Origin: Streptomyces sp. NRRL S-646
GTDB taxonomy: Bacteria > Actinomycetota > Actinomycetes > Streptomycetales > Streptomycetaceae
Length of the DNA stretch: 64,000 nucleotides
Direction of reading: 5' to 3'
NCBI RefSeq assembly: GCF_000720765.1
Contig: NZ_JODC01000010.1
Span: forward strand, 558,001 to 622,000
Part shown: piece by piece, positions 33,780 to 41,731 of the stretch
How positions within the stretch are numbered: position 1 is the first letter of the stretch
Layout: every line of letters begins with the position of its first letter
The notes under the pieces: model-generated
Told to the model about the DNA's origin: nothing
The model's input: the letters and a program-made list of their open reading frames with translations, nothing else
Database searches by the model: none
Made by a program: the position numbers and the translations under genes

Positions 33780-35528
33780 GTGGCCCGGTCCAACGACGAG
33801 GTCGCCGCGCTGCTGCAGGAGTACGCGGACCTGATCTCGATCACCGGAGGAGACGCGTTCAAGGCACGCGTCTACGAGAAGGCTGCCCGGTCGGTCGGCG
33901 GCCACCACGGCGACGTCGCCACGCTCGACCTCAAGGGCCTGCAGCAGATCCCGAACGTCGGGAAGTCGATCGCGCAGAAGGTGCTGGAGTACTTCGACAA
34001 CGGAAGCGTCTCGGCCGTCGAGGAACTGCGCGCGAAGATCCCCGCCGGGGTCCGGCGGCTGACCGCCATCCCCACGCTCGGCCCGAAGAAGGCCCTGACG
34101 GTCTACGAGGAGCTGGGCATCTCCTCGGTCGACGAACTCGCCGACGCCATCCACGAGGAGCGGCTGCGCGACCTGAAGGGCTTCGGGCCGAAAACGGAGG
34201 AGAACATCCTCCACGGCATCTCGCTCCTGCAGTCCTCCGGGGGACGCGTCCACATCGACCTGGCCATGGGCCTCGCCGACGACATCGTCGCCGAGCTGTC
34301 CGCCGTGCCGGGCTGCCTCCGCTGTGCCTACGCGGGGTCGCTGCGGCGGATGCGCGAGACGATCGGCGACATCGACATCCTCGCCGCGGCCACGAAACCG
34401 GCCCCGATCATGCGGGCGTTCACCGAGCTGCCGTACGTCACCGAGGTGATCGGCACGGGCGAGAAGAAGACGTCCGTGCGCACCAGCAAAGGCCTCAACG
34501 TCGATCTGCGGGTCGTACCGCCGGACTCCTGGGGTGCGGCACTGCAGTACTTCACCGGCTCCAAGGCGCACAACATCCGTACCCGCGAACTGGCCGTGCA
34601 CCAGAAGCTGAAGCTCTCCGAGTACGGGCTCTTCGACGTCGAGAGCGGCAAGAAGATCGTCTCCGAGACCGAGGAGGAGGTGTACGCCCGGCTCGGGCTG
34701 CCCTGGATCCCGCCGGCGCTGCGCGAGGACCGCGGGGAGATCGAGGCCGGGCTGCACGGCGAACTGCCCGACCTGGTGACGGAGGCGGACCTGCACGGCG
34801 ATCTGCACTCGCACACCGACCTCACCGACGGCCTGGCCCCGCTGGAGGAGATGGCGCAGGCCGCAGCCGCGCGGGGCTGGGCCTACTACGCGATCACCGA
34901 CCACGGCCCGGACATGGCCATGCAGCGCATGACCGACGAGCGGATCCTGGCCCAGCGCGAACGCGTGCGCGAGCTCGACGGGACGTACGCCACCCGGGGC
35001 AGGCGCGGCGGTCTGCGGCTGCTGCACGGCGTCGAGCTGAACATCGGCCCGGACGGCGAGGTGGACTGGCCCGAGGAATTCCTCGCCGGCTTCGACCTCT
35101 GCGTGGCCTCCGTGCACTCGCACTTCAACCAGGGGCGCGAGGCCCTGACCCGGCGGATCGTAAGGGCCTGCGAGAACCCGTACGTCAACATCATCGGCCA
35201 CCCCACCACCCGCATCATCGGCAAGCGGCCCGGCATCGACGCCGACCTCGACGCGATCTTCGCCGCCTGCGCCCGCACCGGCACGGCCCTGGAGGTCAAC
35301 GCCCACCCGGACCGCCTCGACCTGCGTGACGAGGACATCCTGCGGGCCGCGCGGCACGGCGTGAAGTTCGCCGTCGACAGCGACGCCCACGCCGTCCCCC
35401 ACCTGGCCAACATGCGCTACGGCATCGGCACCGCCCAGCGCGGCCGGCTCACCCGGGAGGACGTGGTCAACACCTGGCCGGAGCGCCGACTGCGGAGCTT
35501 CCTGCGGAAAGGGCGGCAGGCCCCCTGA
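33780..35528 (+). CDS. polX: Bacterial family-X DNA polymerase with PHP exonuclease domain
   Basis: A 582-aa PolX. Residues ~1-140 hold helix-hairpin-helix motifs (IPNVGKSIAQKVLEYF, IPTLGPKKALTVYEELG, LKGFGPKTEENIL). The polymerase palm follows with its carboxylates (AGSLRRMRETIGDIDILAAA and LNVDLRVV). The C-terminal PHP domain keeps its metal ligands: GDLHSHTDLTDG, YAITDHG, HGVELNIG, SVHSHF, IGHPTTR, NAHPDR, DSDAHAV. It should fill small gaps and trim 3' ends in base-excision repair. All catalytic residues look intact. Length is normal for the family. Confidence 0.93.
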   Translation: MARSNDEVAALLQEYADLISITGGDAFKARVYEKAARSVGGHHGDVATLDLKGLQQIPNVGKSIAQKVLEYFDNGSVSAVEELRAKIPAGVRRLTAIPTLGPKKALTVYEELGISSVDELADAIHEERLRDLKGFGPKTEENILHGISLLQSSGGRVHIDLAMGLADDIVAELSAVPGCLRCAYAGSLRRMRETIGDIDILAAATKPAPIMRAFTELPYVTEVIGTGEKKTSVRTSKGLNVDLRVVPPDSWGAALQYFTGSKAHNIRTRELAVHQKLKLSEYGLFDVESGKKIVSETEEEVYARLGLPWIPPALREDRGEIEAGLHGELPDLVTEADLHGDLHSHTDLTDGLAPLEEMAQAAAARGWAYYAITDHGPDMAMQRMTDERILAQRERVRELDGTYATRGRRGGLRLLHGVELNIGPDGEVDWPEEFLAGFDLCVASVHSHFNQGREALTRRIVRACENPYVNIIGHPTTRIIGKRPGIDADLDAIFAACARTGTALEVNAHPDRLDLRDEDILRAARHGVKFAVDSDAHAVPHLANMRYGIGTAQRGRLTREDVVNTWPERRLRSFLRKGRQAP

Positions 35529-35642
35529 ACGGCCTGTAGGTGACAGGTTCTGGTCAAGGCTTGTCCAAAAAGCGGACGTCTATCACCGCTCATGATCGGG
35601 TCTCCTGCGACGGCTGTACGACCACCCGTTTGGGAGGATCTG

Positions 35643-38282
35643 GTGTCCGCACCAACCCGTAAGAGACGATGGTTCACGATCTGTGCCATCACCGCGTCCG
35701 CCGCACTCGTGGCGATACCCGCAGGCGCCGCGTCCGGCAGGACGAAGACTCCCTTCGGAGCCCGCAACCTTTCTCAACTCGCCGCCGAGCGGACGCAGTC
35801 GGTCGGCACCATGAGCCCGCGGCTGAAGGGCGAGGACGGCGACGACGGCAATGAGGCGGACGAGATAGCCGAGGGCGCGGACCAGTACGCCGAGGCCCGC
35901 ACCTCACCCGGCATCGTCGCCCCCGGCGCGTACGGCGCCGCCTGGACGAGCCTGACCAACCTGCCGAGCAGCGGCGGCAGTTGGCGCGACATCACCGACC
36001 TGCCGTACAACTCCGACGACTCCCGCTACCGCGACATCGACTCCAACTCCAGTGGCGGCTCGGGCAATGTCACCGGCCGTATGGCCGCGATCGCCGCAGA
36101 CGACGACGGGTACGTGTACGCCGGCAGTGCGGGCGGCGGCGTATGGCGGTCCAAGCGCGGCGGTGGGCACTGGAAGCCCATCAGCGACAGACTGCCCTCG
36201 CAGTCCACCGGCGCGCTCGCGCTGGACGGCGGCGGACGACTGTGGCTGGGCACCGGCGAGGCGACCACCAACGCGGACGCGTATCTCGGCAGCGGCGTCT
36301 ACGTCCTGTCCCACCCGCACCACGGCACCTTCTCCGCCCGCAGCCGGGTCGGCGGCGACGAGCTGGAGTCCACCACCATCCACGAACTGCGCTTCGGCGG
36401 CGGCAAGGTGTGGGCGGCGACCAGCGAGGGCGTGTGGAGTCACTCCACGAAGACGCTCAAGGGCGCCTGGAAGCTGGAGTTCGCGCCCAACCCCGACTAT
36501 CTGCCGGGCGGTTCGAAGGCGACGGACGACTCGGCCGCGTACAAGAACATCGCCAACGACATCGCGATCGACCCCAAGGATCCCTCCAAGGTGATCCTGG
36601 CGGTCGGCTGGCGCAGCGGTGACGACTACAACGGCTTCTACACCAAGGACTCGAGCGGCGCCTGGACGCGGATCACCAGCGGCTTCGGCGACCTGCCGAC
36701 CGACGCGGACAACGTCGGCAACGTCACCTTCGCCCGCTCCGCCGACGGCTCGCGCTACTACGCCATCGACCAGTCGCCGGAGCAGCTGAACACCAACCCT
36801 GACAGCGGACTCGAGGGCATCTACAGCTCCGCCTCGCCGTTCGGCCCCTGGACGAAGATCGCCGACTACAAGGGTCTGGCCGCCGACGGCTCCGCGCTGA
36901 CCACCAGCGGCTACATGCCCGGCGTACAGGCCTGGTACAACCAGTTCCTGACCGTGGACCCGAGCGACCCCAAGCACGTCTATGCGGGCCTGGAGGAGGT
37001 CTACGAGACCAAGGACGGCGGCACCACCTGGTCGACCGTGGGCCCGTACTGGAACTTCACCTTCTCCTGCTGGTCCGTCGACCCGGCCAAGCAGACCGGT
37101 GACTGCAACCAGACCACCCACTCCGACCAGCACGGCGTCGCGATCGGCAGCTACCACGGCAAGAGCTTCGTGTACGTGGGCAACGACGGCGGCGTCTACA
37201 AGCGCCCGGTCTCCGGCGCCCAGGACGCCTCCGGTCACGCCACCGACTGGACCTCCCTCAACGACGGCACCATCGACACCCTCCAGTACTACTCGGTGGG
37301 CATCGGCAAGGACCTCGACCACGGCGGTGTCTCCGTCACCGGCGGCCTGCAGGACAACGGCCAGTCCGTCCTGCGCAGCAACGACAAGGTGATGGGCTCC
37401 AACTTCGGCGGCGACGGCGGCGACACGCTCACCGACCCCGCCAACGGCTGCAACATCGCCGAGGAGTACGTCTACCTCGCGATCCAGGTGACCCAGAACT
37501 GCGCGGTCAACGACGGCAGTTGGACCACCGACGCGAGCAAGGCCACCTCGTACAACGTCGCCCCGGCCGACAACGCCACCAACGAGGCCCGCTTCATCGC
37601 CCCGCTCGCGACCGACCTGAAGAGCTCCTCGACATGGATCGCGGGCGGACGCCATGTGTGGGTGCAGACCCACGGCTACGGCATCCGCAGCGGCAAGGAG
37701 TGGACGAGCCTGTACGACCTCGGCGCCGGCCGCACCGCGACCGCCGTGGCGGCATCGGGCGGCAAGGTGTACGCGGCCTGGTGCGGGCCGTGCAACAACC
37801 AGGGCTTCGCCCGCGGCATCTCCGTCGGCAACGCGGACGGCACCGGCTGGCACGACATCACCCTGCCCGTCGACGGGACCGTACCGAACCGCTACCTCAG
37901 CGGCTTCGCCGTCGACCCGAAGAACGCCGACCACGTCTTCCTGGCCGTCAACGGCTTCTCCCGGCACTGGACGGAGGGCCCCGGCGCCGGCGTCGGCCAT
38001 GTCTTCGAGTCCGCCGACGGCGGCACCACCTGGAAGGACATCTCCGCGAACCTGCCCGACGTGCCGACCAACTCCGCGATCGTCACGCCCAACGGCGGCC
38101 TCGCCGTCGCGACCGACCTGGGCGTCGTCTACCGCGCCCCGGGCCACACCAAGTGGCAGCGCGTCGGAAACCTCCCGGCCGTCGCCGTCCTCCAGCTGAA
38201 GCTGGGCCCCGACGGCAGCACCCTGTACGCGGCCACCCACGGTCGCGGTATCTACACCATCAAGGTGCGCGACTGCGACTGA
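35643..38282 (+). CDS. Secreted sortilin/BNR-type beta-propeller protein
   Basis: An 879-aa exported protein. Signal peptide ~1-31 (SAPTRKRRWFTICAITASAA, ending IPAGAASG). The mature part is a beta-propeller of the sortilin/BNR (Asp-box) kind; Asp-box-like turns are visible in YETKDGGTTWSTVG, FESADGGTTWKDIS and VWRSKRGGGHWKPI. The last blade ends in ATHGRGIYTIKVRDCD. Such proteins resemble glycan- or xyloglucan-binding propellers, but no catalytic residues can be assigned. GTG 35643 has GGGAGG 6 nt upstream. It is followed by a strong hairpin terminator. Confidence 0.82.
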   Translation: MSAPTRKRRWFTICAITASAALVAIPAGAASGRTKTPFGARNLSQLAAERTQSVGTMSPRLKGEDGDDGNEADEIAEGADQYAEARTSPGIVAPGAYGAAWTSLTNLPSSGGSWRDITDLPYNSDDSRYRDIDSNSSGGSGNVTGRMAAIAADDDGYVYAGSAGGGVWRSKRGGGHWKPISDRLPSQSTGALALDGGGRLWLGTGEATTNADAYLGSGVYVLSHPHHGTFSARSRVGGDELESTTIHELRFGGGKVWAATSEGVWSHSTKTLKGAWKLEFAPNPDYLPGGSKATDDSAAYKNIANDIAIDPKDPSKVILAVGWRSGDDYNGFYTKDSSGAWTRITSGFGDLPTDADNVGNVTFARSADGSRYYAIDQSPEQLNTNPDSGLEGIYSSASPFGPWTKIADYKGLAADGSALTTSGYMPGVQAWYNQFLTVDPSDPKHVYAGLEEVYETKDGGTTWSTVGPYWNFTFSCWSVDPAKQTGDCNQTTHSDQHGVAIGSYHGKSFVYVGNDGGVYKRPVSGAQDASGHATDWTSLNDGTIDTLQYYSVGIGKDLDHGGVSVTGGLQDNGQSVLRSNDKVMGSNFGGDGGDTLTDPANGCNIAEEYVYLAIQVTQNCAVNDGSWTTDASKATSYNVAPADNATNEARFIAPLATDLKSSSTWIAGGRHVWVQTHGYGIRSGKEWTSLYDLGAGRTATAVAASGGKVYAAWCGPCNNQGFARGISVGNADGTGWHDITLPVDGTVPNRYLSGFAVDPKNADHVFLAVNGFSRHWTEGPGAGVGHVFESADGGTTWKDISANLPDVPTNSAIVTPNGGLAVATDLGVVYRAPGHTKWQRVGNLPAVAVLQLKLGPDGSTLYAATHGRGIYTIKVRDCD

Positions 38283-38300
38283 CGCACGACCGCATGGTGA

Positions 38301-38335
38301 GAGGGGTGCCTCCCGGTTTCTCGGGGGCACCCCTC
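38301..38335 (+). terminator. Terminator after propeller gene
   Basis: GAGGGGTGCC-T-CCCG, loop GTTTCT, CGGG-GGCACCCCTC; 14 pairs with a single bulge. Confidence 0.8.
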
Positions 38336-38337
38336 CC

Positions 38338-38826
38338 GCGCTGAGCAGCGGAAAGCGCCTGGAGCTGCTCGATCTGCCGGGCCAGGGGGAGCGCACCGCC
38401 GACGCCCTCGCCCAGGCCGCCGGCCTGCATCTGACGACCGCCTCGGCGCACCTGCAGACCCTCAAGCAGGCCGGTCCGGTCGCCGCCCGGCGGGACGGCG
38501 TGCGCATCCACTACCGGCTCGCGGGCGACGACGTCGCCGCCCTGTACGCCTTGCTCCGCCATGTCGCCCGGGCCCACCAGGACGCGGTCGAGCCTGCCCG
38601 GACCGCCTGCCTCGGTCCCGCCGACGGGGAGGAGGCCGGCCGCGAGGAGCCGCTCGCCCGTGTGGCGGGCGGCGAGGTCGTCGTCCTGGACGTGCGGCCC
38701 GCCGCGGGGGACGAGGCCGGCGTGCTCGCCCACGACGCCGTACGACTGCTGCACGCACGCGGCCGCCGGGCGCTGCTGCTGGTGGACGGAATGCCGGAGT
38801 GGCGGCCGGCCGAGCTGCCCGTGGAG
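38338..38826 (+). pseudogene. Decayed ArsR-rhodanese fusion gene
   Basis: In one frame the sequence reads ALSSGKRLELLDLPGQGERT, ALAQAAGLHLTTASAHLQTL, GVRIHYRLAGDDVAALYALL: an ArsR-type HTH. It is followed by a rhodanese start (VAGGEVVVLDVRPAAGDEAG) that jumps straight to LAHDAVRLLHARGRRALLLVDGMPEWR. The start codon and ~20 N-terminal residues are missing, because the frame begins directly behind the terminator of the propeller gene. The middle of the rhodanese domain with the catalytic Cys is deleted. Intact relatives are common ArsR-rhodanese proteins in actinobacteria. A residual ATG-less open frame continues to 38940 without homology. Confidence 0.75.
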
Positions 38827-38924
38827 AGGGAGCGCGCGGGGTTATCCCCGCGTCCGAAAGCGTGCGTGGCTTCCCGGGCGAGGGCGGCGTGGCGACTGCG
38901 GGGCGGAGGGATGCCCTGGTCGGT

Positions 38925-38930
38925 TAGGGT
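38925..38930 (+). promoter_or_regulatory. -10 box TAGGGT, leaderless start
   Basis: TAGGGT lies 6 nt before the GTG at 38937. Confidence 0.45.
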
Positions 38931-38936
38931 CGCCTC

Positions 38937-39260
38937 GTGACGGACGAACCGGCTCGGCGCAGTGAATCTGTCGGCCTGCGGTGGTGCTCTGGGGGCACAG
39001 TGCGATTGAGAGTGGAGTTCACGACCGAGCCCTTCGACCTCGACGAGGCGCCCGCGCACGCGGTGGTCGCCCGCCAGGTCATCGAGGCTGCCGAGCTGGA
39101 CGAGGTGGACGTCGGCCCGTTCGGCAACACGGCGGAGGGTGCCGCCGACGCCGTGCTGACCGCCGTGGAGGCGCTGCTCCGCCAGACGCTCCAGGCCGGT
39201 GCCACCCGGGTCTCGCTGCAGGTCAACGTCGTCGGCGCGGGCGAGGGGGACGCGGAGTGA
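38937..39260 (+). CDS. Small conserved protein, possible MTH1187/YkoF-like fold
   Basis: A 107-aa protein. After ~22 variable residues comes VRLRVEFTTEPFDLDEAPAH, DEVDVGPFGNTAEGAADAVL and GATRVSLQVNVVG, a beta-alpha-beta pattern weakly like small thiamine-binding proteins of the MTH1187/YkoF type; this is only a suggestion. No signal or membrane segment. Starts at a GTG with a -10 box 6 nt before it. Its stop overlaps the GTG of the HTH gene (GTGA), so both are made together, upstream of the urate operon. Confidence 0.6.
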   Translation: MTDEPARRSESVGLRWCSGGTVRLRVEFTTEPFDLDEAPAHAVVARQVIEAAELDEVDVGPFGNTAEGAADAVLTAVEALLRQTLQAGATRVSLQVNVVGAGEGDAE

Positions 39261-39625
39261 CCGGCACCGGGGACGAGCCGTTCATCACGGCCGTGAAACC
39301 ACTGGTCGACGCCATGGGAGGCGAGCTGCTCCCGCCCGACGAGGCCGGGCCCGACGACGTCGTGCTCGCCTGGGAGGGCGCCGACGTGGTCGCCGTGCGC
39401 CTGCCCCAGCTGGCCGACTCCCTCGACCACATCCTCGCCGCGATGGAGCGCAAACAGGGCAAGCCCCTGGCCGACCTGGACCGCAAGGCCAAGCAGGAGG
39501 TCGTACGGATACTCGAGGCGCGCGGCGCCTTCTCGGTACGGCACGGCGTGGAGACCGTCGCGGGCGCGCTCGGCGTCAGCCGGTTCACGGTCTACAACTA
39601 CCTGAACCGGGAGAAGGAGGGCTGA
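39257..39625 (+). CDS. Small HTH regulator (YheO/DauR-like C-terminus) upstream of urate genes
   Basis: A 122-aa protein. The C-terminal ~50 residues (VRILEARGAFSVRHGVETVA, ALGVSRFTVYNYLNREKEG) form an HTH of the kind found at the end of YheO/DauR regulators. The N-terminal half (DDVVLAWEGADVVAVRLPQL) may be a shortened sensor domain. It is coupled to the preceding small gene and lies 141 bp before the OHCU decarboxylase gene, whose promoter carries a palindrome. Control of urate catabolism is inferred from position. Confidence 0.75.
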   Translation: MTGTGDEPFITAVKPLVDAMGGELLPPDEAGPDDVVLAWEGADVVAVRLPQLADSLDHILAAMERKQGKPLADLDRKAKQEVVRILEARGAFSVRHGVETVAGALGVSRFTVYNYLNREKEG

Positions 39626-39673
39626 GGCAGCCTCCGGAGGGTCGCCGCCCGGACGGGTTTGTTACCCCGAATT

Positions 39674-39715
39674 TTCAACAAAGTGTTGACGTGGTGTTGT
39701 GTGGGGGCGTTAGCT
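39674..39715 (+). promoter_or_regulatory. Urate operon promoter with shared palindromic element
   Basis: TCAACA-AAG-TGTTGA (39675-39689) is a perfect palindrome overlapping -35 TTGACG (39686-39691); -10 TTAGCT at 39710-39715, spacer 18. The 19-nt TTCAACAAAGTGTTGACGT (39674-39692) differs from the katA copy at one base and sits at the same place relative to the -35. Confidence 0.75.
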
Positions 39716-39766
39716 AACGGCAGCCAGTTCAGCACGAAGGCCGTTCTCGCGGCCACGGAGGCACCC

Positions 39767-40279
39767 GTGACGTCGACTTCCACGCCCCCGGGCCTGGCCC
39801 GGTTCAACGTACTGGAGGAGCACGCGGCCTTCGCCGTCCTCCACGAGGCGTGTGCCTCCACCACCTGGGCGCGGCGGCTGCTCGCCGCCCGCCCGTACGC
39901 CACCGCCGACGACCTCTTCGCCGCCAGTGACGCCGCCATGGCCGACCTGGGCGCCGAGGACCTGGCCGAGGCGATGGCCGGACACCCGCCGATCGGCCGC
40001 CCCAAGCCGGGGGACCCCACCTCGGCCCGGGAGCAGCGCGGCATGGCCGGCGCGTCCGAGGAACTCCAGTCGGAGATGCTCGAACTGAACCTGGCCTACC
40101 AGGACAGGTTCGGCCATGTCTTCCTCATCTGCGCCACCGGCCGGACCGGCGAGCAGATGCGGGACGCGGTCAAGGAGCGGATCGGCAACTCGCCGGAGCA
40201 GGAGCGGGAGATCGTCCGCACCGAGCTGGGCAAGATCAACCGCATCCGACTGGCCCGACTCGTCGAAGAGGAAGCCTGA
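39767..40279 (+). CDS. 2-oxo-4-hydroxy-4-carboxy-5-ureidoimidazoline decarboxylase
   Basis: A 170-aa OHCU decarboxylase, the third step from urate to S-allantoin. Family features: LARFNVLEEHAAFAVLHEAC, the active-site His in GHPPIGRP, and FGHVFLICATGRTGEQM. GTG 39767 is preceded by GGAGG at 6 nt; the frame is open upstream to 39659 but that part is the promoter. First gene of the urad-HIU hydrolase-uricase operon; the next ATG is 4 nt past its stop. Confidence 0.94.
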   Translation: MTSTSTPPGLARFNVLEEHAAFAVLHEACASTTWARRLLAARPYATADDLFAASDAAMADLGAEDLAEAMAGHPPIGRPKPGDPTSAREQRGMAGASEELQSEMLELNLAYQDRFGHVFLICATGRTGEQMRDAVKERIGNSPEQEREIVRTELGKINRIRLARLVEEEA

Positions 40280-40283
40280 CACC

Positions 40284-40673
40284 ATGAGCACCAGCACCAC
40301 CGCCTCCGTGTCCACGCACATTCTGGACACCAGCATCGGCCGCCCCGCCGAGGGCGTCGCCATCGAGCTCTCCGCCCGCAGTGGGCGGGACGCCTCGTGG
40401 CAGGCGCTCGGCGGTTCCGCGACCGACGCGGACGGACGGTGCAAGGACCTGCCGGCGCTGCCGGAAGGGACGACCCACGTACGGCTCGACTTCGCGGTGG
40501 AGCCGTACTTCGAGAAGAAGCAAGCCGATGCGCAGCAGGACGCCCCCGCGAATCGGGACAGCGGTGCGTTTTTTCCAGAGGTAGCGATCACCTTCGCCGT
40601 CAAGCCCGGCGAGCACTACCACGTACCGCTGCTGCTCAACCCGTTCGGCTACTCCGTTTACCGAGGGAGCTAG
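40284..40673 (+). CDS. 5-hydroxyisourate hydrolase (transthyretin-like)
   Basis: A 129-aa HIU hydrolase, the second step after uricase. Signature residues: VSTHILDTSIGRPAEGV at the N-terminus and the C-terminal YRGS tetrapeptide. Between EPYFEKKQ and FFPEVAITF lies a longer, charged loop (ADAQQDAPANRDSGA) than in most members (~110-115 aa). Stop and uricase ATG are 5 nt apart. Confidence 0.94.
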   Translation: MSTSTTASVSTHILDTSIGRPAEGVAIELSARSGRDASWQALGGSATDADGRCKDLPALPEGTTHVRLDFAVEPYFEKKQADAQQDAPANRDSGAFFPEVAITFAVKPGEHYHVPLLLNPFGYSVYRGS

Positions 40674-40678
40674 CAGAC

Positions 40679-41602
40679 ATGCCCACGATCCTGGGACAGA
40701 ACCAGTACGGCAAGGCCGAGAACCGAGTCGTAAAGATCACGCGGGACGGCGCCACCCACCACATCAAGGACCTGAACGTGTCCGTCGCGCTGAGCGGCGA
40801 CATGGACGAGGTCCACTACTCCGGCTCCAACGCCAACGTGCTGCCGACCGACACCACCAAGAACACGGTGTACGCGTTCGCCAAGGAGCACGGCATCGAG
40901 TCGGCCGAGCAGTTCGGCATCCACCTGGCCAGGCACTTCGTGACCAGCCAGGAGCCCATCCAGACGGCCCGGATCCGAATCGAGGAGTACGCCTGGGAGC
41001 GGATCGCCGCGTCCGACGCCAACTCCCAGTTCATCGGCGCGGACGAGGTCAAGCACTCCTTCGTCCGCAAGGGCCAGGAGACCCGGCTGACCCAGATCAC
41101 CTACGACGGCTCGTCGTGGGAGGTCGTCTCCGGTCTCAAGGACCTGACGGTGATGAACTCGACCAACTCCGAGTTCTGGGGCTACGTCAAGGACAAGTAC
41201 ACGACGCTGCAGGAGGCGTACGACCGCATCCTGGCCACGTCGGTCTCGGCCCGCTGGCGGTTCAACTGGACCGACGACGAGCAGCGGATGCCCAACTGGG
41301 AGAAGTCCTACGAGCAGACCAGGAAGCACATGCTCCAGGCCTTCGCCGAGACGTACTCGCTCTCGCTGCAGCAGACCCTCTACCAAATGGGTTCGCGGAT
41401 CATCAACAACCGCAGCGAGATCGACGAGGTCCGCTTCTCGCTGCCGAACAAGCACCACTTCCTGGTCGATCTGGAGCCCTTCGGGCTGAAGAACGACAAC
41501 GAGGTGTACTTCGCCGCCGACCGCCCCTACGGCCTGATCGAGGCGACGATCCTGCGGGACGGCTGCGAGCCGAAGATCCCGGTGGACCTCACCAACCTCT
41601 GA
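40679..41602 (+). CDS. Urate oxidase (uricase)
   Basis: A 307-aa cofactor-free uricase that oxidises urate to 5-hydroxyisourate with O2 and releases H2O2. Two T-fold repeats; ILGQNQYGKAENRVVKI at the N-terminus, the charge-relay Thr/Lys in VLPTDTTKNTVYAFAKEHG, and SLPNKHHFLVDLEPFGL near the end, all typical. The peroxide it makes gives a reason for the shared promoter element with katA. Followed by a strong hairpin. Confidence 0.96.
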   Translation: MPTILGQNQYGKAENRVVKITRDGATHHIKDLNVSVALSGDMDEVHYSGSNANVLPTDTTKNTVYAFAKEHGIESAEQFGIHLARHFVTSQEPIQTARIRIEEYAWERIAASDANSQFIGADEVKHSFVRKGQETRLTQITYDGSSWEVVSGLKDLTVMNSTNSEFWGYVKDKYTTLQEAYDRILATSVSARWRFNWTDDEQRMPNWEKSYEQTRKHMLQAFAETYSLSLQQTLYQMGSRIINNRSEIDEVRFSLPNKHHFLVDLEPFGLKNDNEVYFAADRPYGLIEATILRDGCEPKIPVDLTNL

Positions 41603-41632
41603 GCACCTTCCGGGCAGCTCGATATTCGGCAC

Positions 41633-41665
41633 CCGTGACCGGGGAACCCGCCTCCCCGGTCACGG
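41633..41665 (+). terminator. Terminator after uricase
   Basis: CCGTGACCGGGGA (41633-41645), 7-nt loop, TCCCCGGTCACGG (41653-41665): perfect 13-bp stem. A TAGGGT -10-like box for the next gene lies at ~41679. Confidence 0.8.
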
Positions 41666-41731
41666 CACTCAAAACTCCTAGGGTCCTGCCGTGCCCTCTC
41701 CACAAAGTCCACTGAGCGAAAAGGACGAATC

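Noticed and set aside
35904..38507. 867-codon minus-strand frame over the secreted propeller gene
   Set aside because: Shadow; the plus strand has signal peptide, Asp-box motifs and RBS.
38500..38940. A 146-aa gene starting at the ATG at 38500
   Set aside because: The ATG lies in the middle of the ArsR domain and the frame lacks the central rhodanese part; treated as a pseudogene remnant.
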